A DNA stretch of 64,000 nt from Phormidesmis priestleyi Ana (GCA_001314865.1 LJZR01000001.1:359718-423717); one strand, 5' to 3'; counted from the stretch's first letter, positions 28,211 to 38,071 are shown. A program made the numbers and translations. The notes: a model not told the origin generated them from the sequence alone.

Positions 28211-29074
28211 ATGAGTCGCAAAATGAGCTGCAAAATGAGCTGCGCGATCGCACTGCTTCTCTTCAGTCTCCTCAATGCTACACCCGCGATCGCTCAGCCC
28301 TTTGCCAAAACAATCACCCAATCAGCGGCTACCGAGCGCCCCTACTGGAATTATAAAGACACCACCGGCCCCGACTATTGGGCCGACTTAGACCCTGCCT
28401 TCAACAACTGCAAAGCGGGCAAAAATCAATCGCCCATCAACCTTACCTCTGCCGAATCTACCGAATCTGCCGAATCTGCTAACCTCTATTTTCACTACGA
28501 GCCGGTTCCACTCAACCTAATCTACGATGGCCGCACCCTTGAAGTGCCCTATGCTCCCGGCAGCTACATTAGGCTCAATGGACAGCAGTACAACCTGCTT
28601 CAGTTCCATCTTCATAGCCCTAGCGAACATACCGTCAACAATCGCGTCTGGGACGCAGAGCTACACCTAGTTCACCAAAGCGATAAAGGTGATCTCGCAG
28701 TGGTCGCTGTGCTTCTACAGTCGAGCAGTCAATCAAGCAGTCAATCGAGAAGTCAGGTAAGCAGTCAAGCAAGCAGTCATGCTCAATACTTTGAACTGCT
28801 CAGCCAAAATTTACCCACCCCAACAGAAAACAAGCTGCGCACTGGTCAAATCATCAACGCCCAAAACCTTCTACCTCATCAAACGACCACCTATCGCTAT
28901 AGCGGCTCGCTCACCACACCCCCCTGCTCAGAGCCAGTAACCTGGTTAGTGATGACAGAACCCGTCACCTTGCCCACTGAACAACTGGCCCAATACCAAA
29001 AGCTGTTGAATCACAACAATCGCCCTCTACAGCCGCCAAACAATCGCACTGTGCGAATAGATATTTCCCATTAG
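28211..29074 (+). CDS. exported alpha-class carbonic anhydrase
   Basis: Interconverts CO2 and bicarbonate outside the plasma membrane; cyanobacterial relatives are called EcaA. The 287-residue precursor has a signal peptide ending TPAIAQ, with cleavage expected after AIA. The three zinc histidines are visible in FHLHSPSEH and AELHLVH. The substrate-pocket motif SGSLTTPPCSEPVTW is intact. Tandem four-residue units (SSQS-type, 12-bp) lengthen the loop after VVAVLLQ, and SAES/TESA repeats occur near the start of the mature domain. The ATG at 28211 opens the signal peptide; the longer frame from 28109 begins with a basic, repeat-derived stretch. Confidence 0.92.
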   Translation: MSRKMSCKMSCAIALLLFSLLNATPAIAQPFAKTITQSAATERPYWNYKDTTGPDYWADLDPAFNNCKAGKNQSPINLTSAESTESAESANLYFHYEPVPLNLIYDGRTLEVPYAPGSYIRLNGQQYNLLQFHLHSPSEHTVNNRVWDAELHLVHQSDKGDLAVVAVLLQSSSQSSSQSRSQVSSQASSHAQYFELLSQNLPTPTENKLRTGQIINAQNLLPHQTTTYRYSGSLTTPPCSEPVTWLVMTEPVTLPTEQLAQYQKLLNHNNRPLQPPNNRTVRIDISH

Positions 29075-29163
29075 GAAACAACAATATTGTCGGGATTGTG
29101 ATCCCGCTAGCGTACTGGCACATCGTGCCTTTCAAAACGCTTAAAATCTCTCAGAAGCTCTAA

Positions 29164-31281
29164 TTACTCTTCTTCATTGCCTGCAATGTTCTCTTCAGAA
29201 TTTTCTACCACTGCTTGGGATTCTTCTTTTTTTTCTTCTTCTTCTTCTTCTTCTTGTTCTTCAGATTCCGTTAACAGCACTTCTTTGAAGCGAATCATAT
29301 CCTGACGCGGGTCGGCAAAGCTTACCCGAACGTTTATTCGTTCGCCTAGGGCCAAGTGGCGGTCAAAGCGCATTGCAAACTCTAGCCCTAGATCTTCAAA
29401 AATAATTAGACCGAGTTTTTCATGTTCTCTGAGCCAGCGCACCATCACCACCTCCCACAGTTGGCCACGATTGGCTTCTTCATGCCGTTTTAGGTACTCA
29501 ATCGCCCAGTATTTTTTGGTCTGTCGCTCTACCATCGTCGCTTCGTAGGCGGCGTTGGATACGCTCATAATGGTTTCAGTCAGGGTCGCTTCGGGGAAGG
29601 GAAGGACTTCATCGCCTCGTAGATGGGCTTTGATTTGAAAGTGACCCATTAGGTCGGTGTAGCGGCGAATTGGAGAAGTGACTTGGCTGTAGCGGTCGAG
29701 CCCTAGGGTGGCATGGCGACTAGGGACAATGCCCATTTCACTGCGGGTCATACAGCGGCGAATGGCCGAGTCTCGTACCCAGCCAGCTTCTAGCTGCATC
29801 AGTTCTTCTTCGGAGGGAAGCTCAGGCTGAGGCTGTGAACGGTAAGGGAGCGGCACATTGTTTTCTTCGCCATAGCGAGCGGCTACTTCACTGGTTAAAA
29901 TCATCATCTCGGCGACCATTTCGCGCGAGAGGGAGGATTCTAACATTTCTATTGCGATCGCATCACCGTCTACTTTGATAGAAGACTCAGGGAGCTGAAT
30001 GCTGATGGCACCCTGAGCTTTTCTCCAGATATGGCGTTGCTTGGCCAGATCTGCGATCGCCAGCAGCTCCCCTTCAGCAGGAACCCCTAACTCAATCATT
30101 TCATCGGCATCTTCATAAGTCAGCCGGTAAGTCGGCTTTACCCAGCTCGGCTGAATGCTATATTCCTCAACGCCGCCATCTTCAGCCAACGCCACGCCAA
30201 AGCTCAGCGCGCAGCATTTCTGCCCCTGGACCAAGCTCATCGGCCCCGCCGCTAGCTCAAAAGGAAACATCGGGATGACACCCGTGGGCAAGTACACCGT
30301 CGTACAGCGCTTCCGAGCTTCGGCATCTAAAATGTCGCCAGGTATGAGCCAACGAGTCGGATCAGCAATATGAATCCACAGCTTGCCACGACCGCCTGGT
30401 AAGGTCTCATAGCTCAGTCCATCATCTATTTCTTGAGTGCTTTCATCGTCAATGGTGTACACCTTCAAGTGCGTCAAATCGACTCGGGATGACTCATCCA
30501 GATCAGGCAAATCGGTTAGCACCTGTTCAACGGCAGTTTGAACCTCATCGGGGAACTGCGTAGGGATCTGACGACGGCGCAGCTCTAAATTTTCATGCTC
30601 ATCCCAAAGGCCTAAGCCAACGAGGGTTGCAAATGCGGCATCGGCATATTTATCTCGTCCCAAAGCCACCAAAATCTCTTGTGCTGCGGCTTTTTGGCTG
30701 GATTCGTCACCGAGCAAGGCGTAGCGCTCTAATACTTCTATGCGAGGGCGATCGCTCTTCTCCCACGCCACCGACTCATCCCCAGCCAAAATTGACTTAG
30801 CCCGCGCTAAAAACCCATCCCATTCAGCCTGCCGAGCTGTCTCACGCTCATTTTTAAGCTTCAGCTCTTCTATTTGTAGGGCCGGACGCGGTTCGTAATG
30901 GTCGCCCTTTTGCTTAAAGTACAGCTTGTCGTCACTCAACAGCCTATGCGCCGCATAACACAGCGGCCCACTCGTATCAGAAAAGAGTAGCTGTGCCAAA
31001 GACTCAGGCGTGGCGGGCTCTTCTAACTCAGTGAGCAGCTCCCAAGCCACCTCTAAATTATCGGGGTCAATATAGTGCTCAGCCTCAGCGACAAAACTCT
31101 CAATCGCAGAAGCTTCGTAGCTACCTTGTGGAACTTCGTAAATGATTTGGCGGGGGTGGATAGTGTGAGACTGTCCGCGCTGATCGATCAAGATCCAGTT
31201 TTTCTTACCTTCCGGGCGATCAGCAACAGCCAAATGAGGCTCCCCTTTCAGCTTAAATTCAATCAGCCTGCCCTTTTCCAC
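29164..31281 (-). CDS. RNase II/R-family exoribonuclease
   Basis: A processive 3'-5' exoribonuclease for mRNA decay and RNA processing in the cytoplasm. The 705-residue chain has the catalytic RNB domain from about residue 255, with the metal-binding pattern IDDESTQEIDDG. It also has IHIADPTRWL, LPTGVIPMFP and SQVTSPIRRYTDL, all hallmarks of the family. An S1-like OB-fold follows. The tail is an acidic low-complexity stretch encoded by a gaa/ttc trinucleotide tract near 29226-29255. The start codon is GTG at 31281. rpsR and rpmG lie upstream on the same strand, a common cyanobacterial arrangement. Confidence 0.93.
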   Translation of the reverse strand: MEKGRLIEFKLKGEPHLAVADRPEGKKNWILIDQRGQSHTIHPRQIIYEVPQGSYEASAIESFVAEAEHYIDPDNLEVAWELLTELEEPATPESLAQLLFSDTSGPLCYAAHRLLSDDKLYFKQKGDHYEPRPALQIEELKLKNERETARQAEWDGFLARAKSILAGDESVAWEKSDRPRIEVLERYALLGDESSQKAAAQEILVALGRDKYADAAFATLVGLGLWDEHENLELRRRQIPTQFPDEVQTAVEQVLTDLPDLDESSRVDLTHLKVYTIDDESTQEIDDGLSYETLPGGRGKLWIHIADPTRWLIPGDILDAEARKRCTTVYLPTGVIPMFPFELAAGPMSLVQGQKCCALSFGVALAEDGGVEEYSIQPSWVKPTYRLTYEDADEMIELGVPAEGELLAIADLAKQRHIWRKAQGAISIQLPESSIKVDGDAIAIEMLESSLSREMVAEMMILTSEVAARYGEENNVPLPYRSQPQPELPSEEELMQLEAGWVRDSAIRRCMTRSEMGIVPSRHATLGLDRYSQVTSPIRRYTDLMGHFQIKAHLRGDEVLPFPEATLTETIMSVSNAAYEATMVERQTKKYWAIEYLKRHEEANRGQLWEVVMVRWLREHEKLGLIIFEDLGLEFAMRFDRHLALGERINVRVSFADPRQDMIRFKEVLLTESEEQEEEEEEEKKEESQAVVENSEENIAGNEEE

Positions 31282-31319
31282 TAAAGCCCCGCCTGTACCG
31301 CTCTATACGAAATCAAAAA

Positions 31320-31535
31320 TTAACCGTCTTCATTCACATAGGGGAGAAGCGCGACAATGCGAGCACGCTTGATGGCCTTCGTCAGGTCACGCTGCTGCTT
31401 AGAGGTGAGCCCGGTGATGCGACGGGGCAAAATTTTACCTCTTTCGGTCACAAACTTACGCAGCAAATCTACGTCTTTGTAGTCAATTTTTTCGTCTGGC
31501 TGAATGGGCGAGACACGACGACGGAAGTAAGCCAT
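31320..31535 (-). CDS. rpsR: 30S ribosomal protein S18
   Basis: Component of the small-subunit platform beside S6 and 16S rRNA. The 71-residue chain shows the family core: [44 protein letters not shown] and a C-terminal [14 protein letters not shown]. Length and ATG start are standard. It lies between rpmG and the exoribonuclease. Confidence 0.97.
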   Translation of the reverse strand: MAYFRRRVSPIQPDEKIDYKDVDLLRKFVTERGKILPRRITGLTSKQQRDLTKAIKRARIVALLPYVNEDG

Positions 31536-31729
31536 AATCTTTGATTCTCTCTTGATTCTCTCTGGGTTTGTCCGGTATTAAGATGTTTTTACGCTGCTTC
31601 TAGATAGGGAGTGTATTAGCAATACAGTTACCGCTAACAGACAAGCTGGCTTGACGCCGCCTATGGCCTTTTCCTATCACAAGCTGATCGGCCGGTTTGG
31701 CCAGATTCTTTACGCTATTTTTCTCGGTG

Positions 31730-31918
31730 CTATTTAATTTCTTTATGTACGGTGTGCTTGTTGCAGTGAGTGCAGAACTTTTTAAGCTCTAACCGAGCGG
31801 TTGTGTTACGACGGTTTTTTTCGGTGCTGTAGCGAGAAACGCCATTGGAGCGCTTGTCGGGGTTGCTACGGCATTCGGTGCATTCAAGCGTAATTACAAG
31901 ACGGACGCCTTTTGCCAT
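31730..31918 (-). CDS. rpmG: 50S ribosomal protein L33
   Basis: Large-subunit protein near the E site. The 62-residue chain begins [16 protein letters not shown] and ends HKEIK. It keeps both Cys pairs (CTEC and CTHC), so it is the zinc-binding form. It is first in the rpmG-rpsR-RNase group. Confidence 0.97.
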   Translation of the reverse strand: MAKGVRLVITLECTECRSNPDKRSNGVSRYSTEKNRRNTTARLELKKFCTHCNKHTVHKEIK

Positions 31919-32003
31919 GGTTTTCTAGTTTTCTTTAAGTCAACGCGGCCTTTAATTATTACACAAGAAGGCTTTATATAGAGCAGGGATATAAGCCGCA
32001 ATT

Positions 32004-32035
32004 AGCCAGAGCCGCAATTAGCCTGCTAGCTTTTG
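32004..32035. repeat. 16-bp duplication across a stop codon
   Basis: On the minus strand two 16-bp units (ggctaattgcggctct type) follow each other. The first contains the TAA of the CpcS-family gene. Confidence 0.7.
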
Positions 32036-32590
32036 CTCTACGCCAAAGCCTACGAGTGACAAATCGCTAAGCGGCATTCCTTCAGGGGGCTTCATATAGT
32101 TGAAAATGCGGCGGACGCGGACTTGAGGATTCACCAGAACGATGGAATCGACCGATACAATTTGGGTGTAGCGGGTGGTCATGAGCAGTTCGCGGGTTCG
32201 ACTGTTAAAGCGAAAGTGCGAAATAATCGGGCGGTCTTCCTCGTAGGCTCTGTCGCGGAGATAGTCGCCTTCGATGAGATAGTCATGCTCAACGGGTTCG
32301 GTACTGGGCACAAAGGCTAGGTTGACTGACTGATCAACCACTTCACCTTTTTCTGAAACGGTATGAAATACCAGATGAAATCCAGGACAGTCTGATAGAC
32401 GGTCTGACTCAGCAGTGTAGTTGTTGTCAGCAAAGACTTTCATTTTTTGCGCTGGCGTGAGGGGCGAAACGCCGAAGTGGGTGTGCGATCGCTCTACAGA
32501 AGATCGGCTCAAATAATGATAAGTACGCTCAGAGTCCCAGCTACCTACGCAGGTATCAAAAAACTGATGAAAGACGGAAAGGGCTGACAT
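32018..32590 (-). CDS. CpcS/CpeS-family phycobiliprotein lyase (copy 1)
   Basis: Probably binds a phycobilin and attaches it to a Cys-84-type site of a phycobiliprotein, or a related scaffold role. The 190-residue chain has the CpcS/CpeS lipocalin-like start FHQFFDTCVGSWDSERTYHYL, with the family Gly-x-Trp and Arg-Thr-x-His. Later come YLRDRAYEEDRPIISHF and TRYTQIVSVDSIVLVNPQVR in the beta-barrel. It is more divergent than the copy at 33655. The ATG at 32590 is chosen over a TTG 21 bases upstream. It lies beside nblA in the phycobilisome island. The exact substrate site is not determinable. Confidence 0.8.
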   Translation of the reverse strand: MSALSVFHQFFDTCVGSWDSERTYHYLSRSSVERSHTHFGVSPLTPAQKMKVFADNNYTAESDRLSDCPGFHLVFHTVSEKGEVVDQSVNLAFVPSTEPVEHDYLIEGDYLRDRAYEEDRPIISHFRFNSRTRELLMTTRYTQIVSVDSIVLVNPQVRVRRIFNYMKPPEGMPLSDLSLVGFGVEQKLAG

Positions 32591-32646
32591 AGAGGTGAAG
32601 AGTCCTGGCAATCGTCACAAACCATATATAGATATAGCAAACAATG

Positions 32647-32688
32647 AATAAGGCCGGACTAATCACAGTGGATTAATCCGGCCTTATT
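32647..32688. terminator. 18-bp stem hairpin
   Basis: Arms aataaggccggactaatc and gattaatccggccttatt pair over 18 positions with one mismatch around loop acagtg. It lies between nblA and the copy-1 lyase, both on the minus strand, and could end or attenuate the nblA transcript. Confidence 0.6.
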
Positions 32689-32754
32689 AACGCTTTGTAC
32701 TAGCTAATCGAGCTTTTAGCAGCAATTGGGGACATAATTGTCGCCCATGTAACA

Positions 32755-32791
32755 GAATATGTCCGAAAATAAATGCTTTTTGGACATATTC
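32755..32791. terminator. hairpin directly after nblA
   Basis: Arms gaatatgtcc and ggacatattc, with extra A/T pairs inside, around an AT loop, about ten bases past the nblA stop on the minus strand. The strand lacks a long T-run. Confidence 0.5.
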
Positions 32792-32801
32792 CTAACGAAG
32801 T

Positions 32802-32987
32802 CTATGCATTTTTGAGCAAATGCTTCACTAAATTGTCCTTGACCATCATTTGCCGCATAACCTCGACAACATAGTCTTGTGCCTGCTCTAAACTGAGCCC
32901 TTGAACCTGGTCCTTAAGCACTTGCAGCTTGAATTGCTGCTCCATGCTGAGGCTACCTGGCATCGTATCCTTGCCTGATTTACTCAT
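32802..32987 (-). CDS. nblA: phycobilisome degradation protein NblA
   Basis: Small adaptor that binds phycobiliproteins and brings Clp protease to the phycobilisome, mainly under nitrogen or other nutrient stress. The 61-residue chain has the family core LSMEQQFKLQVLKDQVQGLS followed by LEQAQDYVVEVMRQMMVKDN and a final LVKHLL, matching the two-helix NblA fold. TTGGAGGAAC about a dozen bases upstream is a good ribosome site. The nearly 280-base spacer upstream (32988-33264) is AT-rich and should hold its promoter; I could not assign an NtcA or other operator. Confidence 0.88.
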   Translation of the reverse strand: MSKSGKDTMPGSLSMEQQFKLQVLKDQVQGLSLEQAQDYVVEVMRQMMVKDNLVKHLLKNA

Positions 32988-33210
32988 GATGGTTGTTCCT
33001 CCAAAAGGTTAGCGAGATTTTCAAAAAGCAAAAATCTCTTAGATCATCAGAATTGTCGGGTCGTAACCTAAGCGCTAAAAGACGAAAATCAACTGTGATT
33101 AATGCAATTTTAGCTTGCGAGCACAGTAGCGTCAAATTGTAAATAGATTCGGTAACAGGTGTTACTTAAATTAATTTTTTAAAGATTGGCTGAGTGATCG
33201 CTAGTGCCTT

Positions 33211-33231
33211 TTAAGGGCCGACATCCCTTAA
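33211..33231. terminator. small hairpin
   Basis: Seven-base arms ttaaggg / cccttaa around ccgacat, 34 bases past the end of the possible gene at 33265 on the minus strand. There is no clear T-run. Confidence 0.35.
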
Positions 33232-33264
33232 GCCACAAGCTTTCTGGGCCAATCTATGTCAATT

Positions 33265-33486
33265 TTATGAACCGGGAGATCCACCAAAGTTCGGTAAATA
33301 TACCCCTTTTATACTTGTCTTAACAAACTGTAACTTCATTTTAGCGATCGCATTTAGCGGCTGGTTCATCCCAAAGAGAGCTTCCGTTTTTGCTAGCATC
33401 TGACCAAAGAAAGAGTTAGCAACGCACAAGACAGCAAGCTCAGACATTCGACAATTCCCAAAGCCTGGTAGAGCCGCATCAAACAT
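33265..33486 (-). CDS. possible small protein of unknown function
   Basis: A 73-residue frame from an ATG, MFDAALPGFGNC at the start. The middle is helical and amphipathic (MSELAVLCVANSFFGQ); the end is YLPNFGGSPGS. No domain is recognised and no strong ribosome site is visible. A small hairpin lies downstream. It occupies the gap between nblA and the divergent cpcS. It could be spurious. Confidence 0.33.
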   Translation of the reverse strand: MFDAALPGFGNCRMSELAVLCVANSFFGQMLAKTEALFGMNQPLNAIAKMKLQFVKTSIKGVYLPNFGGSPGS

Positions 33487-33654
33487 GTAGAAAACACGCA
33501 AAGCCTGATTGCCAAGGTCAACGCAATAGGTAGAGGTGCGAACGCTATAGTATTTAAGAGTGGTTAGGGCAGTTACTTAAATTAAACCCAGTAATTAAGC
33601 TCAGCAGCCCCAAAGAATTAGAAAGGCAAGAATTTAGAAAGGTAGATACGCACG

Positions 33655-34257
33655 ATGAACGTAATGGAGTTTTTCCAGCAGAGTGCTGGGCAGTGGCAGT
33701 CTCAGCGAACAACTCATCACCTCCCTTTTCGGCGAGCAGAACTAGGCGGCTCTAGAATTTTGGTAGAAGCGCTGAGCGCCGATCATGAAAAGGTCATCGA
33801 AATTTGCAAAATGCATGAGGTTGATCCTGCTACCGCAGTAGGCGGCGCTTACGTGCAATGGAATGGTGAAATGGCCTGGGATAAAGAAGGCGAAGACCAT
33901 AAGGGTGAGACCGTTTTTGCCCTGGTTCCAGATGCAGATAACCCTCAGACTGGCAACTTGCTACGCGAGCGGGGCTATGCCGAGATTGTGCCTGTGATTG
34001 GTCGCTACGAAATGGACTCGGAAAATGGGCTGGTACTCACGACCGAGTACGAAACGATGAGCTCTATCGAACGGTTTTGGTTTCCCAGCCCTGACTTACG
34101 AATGCGCACGAGCGTGGTCAAGCGCTTTGGCGGCCTGAGTACTGCTTCTTTTTGTGCGGAGTCGCGGGTAGAAACTGTCCTTGAAAAGGAAAAAGATGAT
34201 GCCGCTGCTCGCGAAGCCTTTGCCGTCGGCTCGCAGCACTCCTCGTTTGGCTGGTAG
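33655..34257 (+). CDS. cpcS: CpcS-type chromophore lyase (copy 2)
   Basis: Attaches phycocyanobilin to Cys-84-equivalent sites of phycocyanin beta and allophycocyanin subunits. The 200-residue chain matches CpcS closely: MEFFQQSAGQWQSQRTTHHL at the N-terminus, DPATAVGGAYVQWNGEMAWD, LLRERGYAEIVPVIGRYEM, TTEYETMSSIERFWF and RTSVVKRFGGLSTASFC. AAGGTAG precedes the ATG. The last codons and stop are inside a 14-bp tandem duplication. It may act alone or paired with another CpcS-family protein of this island. Confidence 0.9.
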   Translation: MNVMEFFQQSAGQWQSQRTTHHLPFRRAELGGSRILVEALSADHEKVIEICKMHEVDPATAVGGAYVQWNGEMAWDKEGEDHKGETVFALVPDADNPQTGNLLRERGYAEIVPVIGRYEMDSENGLVLTTEYETMSSIERFWFPSPDLRMRTSVVKRFGGLSTASFCAESRVETVLEKEKDDAAAREAFAVGSQHSSFGW

Positions 34258-34340
34258 CGTTTGGCTGGTAGCGTTTGGTCGGCAATTGGCTGATCTGGCT
34301 TGCTGATCTGGCTTGCTGATCTGGCTTGCTGATCTGGCTT
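34245..34340. repeat. 14-bp and 13-bp tandem repeats at the end of cpcS
   Basis: Two copies of gtttggctggtagc, the first carrying the cpcS TAG, are followed by four units of tgatctggcttgc (34291-34340). Confidence 0.9.
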
Positions 34341-34411
34341 TAAGAGGGACGGTAATAAAGTCTTAAACTAAAACTGAAGAAACTGAAGGGCTAAGACGAA
34401 GGTTCTGTTTA

Positions 34412-34481
34412 AATACTTTTATTTGAATACCTTTATTTGAATACCTTTGCTGAGATACCTTTACTTAGATACCTTTGTTTG
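34412..34481. repeat. 14-bp tandem repeat upstream of pcyA
   Basis: Five units of aatacctttatttg with small changes, ending 25 bases before the pcyA start codon. Confidence 0.88.
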
Positions 34482-34506
34482 AATACTAAGGCTTTTGAAA
34501 TTACAG

Positions 34507-35241
34507 ATGGGTCAACAATTGCGCAGCTCCCTACGCGAACAGCAACATTCAACCATTCGCAAGCTAGCGAATACTATTGAAAGTATCTGGCACAGCGAGC
34601 TGGTACTCTCCGACTACGCAACACCTAGCGACTTGGGCTATGTAGAAGGTTCGCTAGAAGGCGAGCGCTTAACGATTCAAAACTACTGCCACCAAACGAC
34701 TCAGTTTCGCAAACTGCATTTAGAGCTAGCCCAAGTTGGCAAAAGCCTGGATATTCTTCACTGTGTGATGTTTCCTCGACCCAACTATCACTTACCCATA
34801 CTCGGCATTGATATTGTGGCGGGCCGGGGAAAAATCAGCGCAGCAATTGTGGATTTATCGCCGGTTATGCAGGATAGATCTTTACCGCCTAAGTACGAAG
34901 AGCAGCTGAGCCAGTTGCCGTCTGTTTCATTCAGCCAACCTCGCGAGCTGCCCGCTTGGGGCCAAATTTTCTCTAAATTTTGTCTCTTTGTTCGTCCGGT
35001 CACGCCTGAGGAAGAGGATGCCTTTTTAGATCAGGTCGCTCAATACCTTTCTATTCACTGCCAGCTAGCGAGCGAGGCGTTACCCGTTAGTAGCCTAGAA
35101 GAAGAAGCCATTATTACCGGACAGCGTTATTACTGCTCGCAGCAGCAAAAAAATGACAAAACTCGGCGGGTGTTGGAGAACGCCTTTGGTAAAGAATGGG
35201 CCGATTGCTATGTGCGCACGATGTTGTTTGACGTAATGTAG
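34507..35241 (+). CDS. pcyA: phycocyanobilin:ferredoxin oxidoreductase
   Basis: Reduces biliverdin IXalpha to phycocyanobilin with four electrons from ferredoxin, giving the chromophore of phycocyanin, allophycocyanin and phytochromes. The 244-residue chain has the family blocks LGYVEGSLEGERL, LHLELAQVGKSLDILHCVMF (His of the catalytic pair), GIDIVAG (catalytic Asp), SAAIVDLSPV, WGQIFSKFCLFVRP and QQQKNDKTRRVLENAFG. The ATG at 34507 is used; a TTG four codons upstream is less likely. Its end is two bases from the convergent CpeY-like gene. Confidence 0.97.
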   Translation: MGQQLRSSLREQQHSTIRKLANTIESIWHSELVLSDYATPSDLGYVEGSLEGERLTIQNYCHQTTQFRKLHLELAQVGKSLDILHCVMFPRPNYHLPILGIDIVAGRGKISAAIVDLSPVMQDRSLPPKYEEQLSQLPSVSFSQPRELPAWGQIFSKFCLFVRPVTPEEEDAFLDQVAQYLSIHCQLASEALPVSSLEEEAIITGQRYYCSQQQKNDKTRRVLENAFGKEWADCYVRTMLFDVM

Positions 35242-35243
35242 CG

Positions 35244-36524
35244 TTATAACGTTTTAAGTTTTTCTTGGACTAGCCAGTCGGAAGGCTCGGTCGTCAGGTA
35301 GCTGACAATATTAGCTTCGCCTAGTTTGCTCAAGGCCAAAATGGCCGCATACTGCAAGCTCCAAATGGGAACAGATAGGGCGGATCTTAGTTCGGTGATC
35401 GCTCGCTTTTCGCCCAGTTCGCCTAGGGCGATCGCAGCCGCCATCCGAGACTTTTGAAATTGAGGTGCCTTGTTATTTAGCGCACCAATGAGTAGATCAT
35501 AAGCGGCGGTTACCTTGAGCCAGCCAAATAGCCGCATCAGATGGTAGTGCGCACCATAGTCGTTATAGCCCTCGGATTCGTAGCTTTCGAGCATTGCCGC
35601 TGGGGCCTGATCGGGTAAGTCATCTATTAGCGTTTTGCTGGCCAGGTAGCAGCGGCCAAAGTCTGTGCCATACAGATCCTGCACCAGAGTCTTTACCGCT
35701 AGCGGCTGATCATAGTGATGAATGAGGGCGACATCGTTGGGATGATCGCAAATGACCTTTTCGAGCAGCGGCTGCACCTGAGCAAAGGTGAGCTTGCCTT
35801 CGTCCATTCCCGCTTTGGCCAGTAGCCGAATGCCGCGCAGCCGAAACACGCTCGATACCGGACATTGCGCAATATGGGGAATCGCTCGATAGTAGTTGGC
35901 ATCAATCAGATCTTGAATGCTGCCCCGGCGTGCATTCACATCTAGGCTTTGTAAAAACTGGATTACTTGAGGTATTGCTTTGTCGTCTCCTTTTAAGCGA
36001 TACATCGCGGAGAGCGCCGCACTGGCAATGGGAGCCTGGTCACTTGCTGTAAATTTGGCGATGCGGTCGGCAGCAGGCTCGTAGCCCAGCGCTGCCAAGC
36101 TGTGAATAATCGTCCGATAGCTTTGGCCAGGGCGATCTAACTGCTGTGCCAACTTCTCTAAAATGGCAGGATCTACTAGGCTGATCGCCTGCCCAATTTC
36201 GCCAATCGCCCAGGCAGCATTTTCAACCAGGTAGCTGTCTTCATCCATCAGGCAGCTTGCAATAATGGGCAGCGCTGCTTTCACCTTTAACCGACCCAAG
36301 CTTTCTACTGCTTTGCGCCGCACAATCCGATTATCTAAGTCATCATCTGCTTTTTGCACCGCTCGTACTAGCGCCGCGATCACAGCTTCCGTGTCAAAAT
36401 TCACCAAGTGAGACGCAGCGATGTACCGGCCAGATGCTTCATCTGAGTCAGCTGCAGGGGCATCTAGTATTTCAATGGCCTGCGCTTCAGTGAGATTAAA
36501 CAGACGCGAAAAACGATTGTTCAT
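35244..36524 (-). CDS. cpeY: CpeY-like HEAT-repeat bilin lyase
   Basis: An E/F-type (HEAT-repeat) phycobilin lyase. Known CpeY attaches phycoerythrobilin to alpha-phycoerythrin Cys-82. The 426-residue length fits CpeY (about 430) rather than CpcE or PecE (about 270) or CpeZ (about 200). HEAT units are regular: RRKAVESLGRLKVKAALPII, DSYLVENAAWAIGEIG, MAAAIALGELGEKRAITELR and LQYAAILALSKLGEANI. The ATG at 36524 follows a weak leader; an upstream TTG adds six residues. A phycoerythrin-alpha-like subunit gene lies two genes upstream on the same strand, which supports the substrate assignment. No CpeZ gene is present in the window. Confidence 0.8.
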   Translation of the reverse strand: MNNRFSRLFNLTEAQAIEILDAPAADSDEASGRYIAASHLVNFDTEAVIAALVRAVQKADDDLDNRIVRRKAVESLGRLKVKAALPIIASCLMDEDSYLVENAAWAIGEIGQAISLVDPAILEKLAQQLDRPGQSYRTIIHSLAALGYEPAADRIAKFTASDQAPIASAALSAMYRLKGDDKAIPQVIQFLQSLDVNARRGSIQDLIDANYYRAIPHIAQCPVSSVFRLRGIRLLAKAGMDEGKLTFAQVQPLLEKVICDHPNDVALIHHYDQPLAVKTLVQDLYGTDFGRCYLASKTLIDDLPDQAPAAMLESYESEGYNDYGAHYHLMRLFGWLKVTAAYDLLIGALNNKAPQFQKSRMAAAIALGELGEKRAITELRSALSVPIWSLQYAAILALSKLGEANIVSYLTTEPSDWLVQEKLKTL

Positions 36525-36673
36525 GGGGCCAGATGCCAGCAAAAGTAGTCAGTGAACAGAGATAACGAGTTTGAGCGATCAGCCTATCGATTACCTTTAG
36601 CAGGATTGCATTAGCAGCGTGGAAAAGATCAAAAGAATACGCAATCAGCGGCCTATTATGCAGCGTATTAGAT

Positions 36674-36722
36674 GCTTTTTAGGTTCTTTTTAGGGGCTTT
36701 TTGGGTGCTTTTTAGGTGCTTT
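36674..36722. repeat. 11-bp tandem repeat downstream of ogt
   Basis: About four units of gctttttaggt, starting about 11 bases past the minus-strand stop of the methyltransferase gene. The rest of the 208-base spacer shows no further feature. Confidence 0.75.
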
Positions 36723-36732
36723 CGCATGCCAA

Positions 36733-37218
36733 TCAATCTAGCCTTGCCTCATGAGCTAGCAGCCACTGCTTTTGATCCAACCCGCCTGCATATCCTGTGA
36801 GCTTGCCATTCCTAGCAATCACCCGATGACAAGGCACAATAATAGAGAGCGGATTTCGTCCATTGGCAGCACCCACCGCCCGCGCCGCACCTGGTTGGCC
36901 AATTTGTTGAGCCAGCTCACCGTAAGAAATTGTTTTTCCAAAGGGGATATGGGGCAACCGTTGCCAAACCTGCTTTTGAAAGTCTGTACCATGCGGATTT
37001 ATGGGTAAATCAAAGCATTGGCGCTGATGCGCAAAGTATTCAATGAGCTGCTTTTGAGTTTCGTTGAAAATGTCTAAGTCTGTTGATTCTTGCCAGTCTG
37101 GGGTGGGTTGTGGAAAGTGCTTTTGGCCTTTTAGATAGAGACCTGTGAGGCAGAGATCTCTCCCTGCCGTCAGCATCAACGGCACTAAAGGGCTCTCTAT
37201 CCAACTGTAATAAGTCAT
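36733..37218 (-). CDS. ogt: methylated-DNA--[protein]-cysteine S-methyltransferase
   Basis: Removes methyl groups from O6-methylguanine by irreversible transfer to its own cysteine. The 161-residue chain has [24 protein letters not shown], the DNA-binding helix [16 protein letters not shown], and the active site IVPCHRVI with the acceptor Cys. ATG at 37218 (MTYYSW) is chosen; the longer frame uses TTG. It sits between the phycoerythrin-like gene and cpeY on the same strand, but its role is unrelated. Confidence 0.93.
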   Translation of the reverse strand: MTYYSWIESPLVPLMLTAGRDLCLTGLYLKGQKHFPQPTPDWQESTDLDIFNETQKQLIEYFAHQRQCFDLPINPHGTDFQKQVWQRLPHIPFGKTISYGELAQQIGQPGAARAVGAANGRNPLSIIVPCHRVIARNGKLTGYAGGLDQKQWLLAHEARLD

Positions 37219-37361
37219 GCAGATTTTTCTAAAACAAACCAAAAAGGACTCCCGGCAAGCCTTGTCAAACAAGGTGTTAGCCAAAAGCCCTTCATTTCTA
37301 TCATTTCCATCGTTCAGAGATTACATGCGCTGAACCATACATCGGCTGAACAACAACTCAC

Positions 37362-37952
<591 letters not shown>

Positions 37953-38071
37953 TTATGCCAGTGAATATAGGTTAAAAGATGAAGCGTGATTGAGTCCGCT
38001 TTCTCAAGGACAAAGCAACAATCCGTTACATAGGCAAAGCGCATCTAACGCACAAACCCTAAACACGGGCG

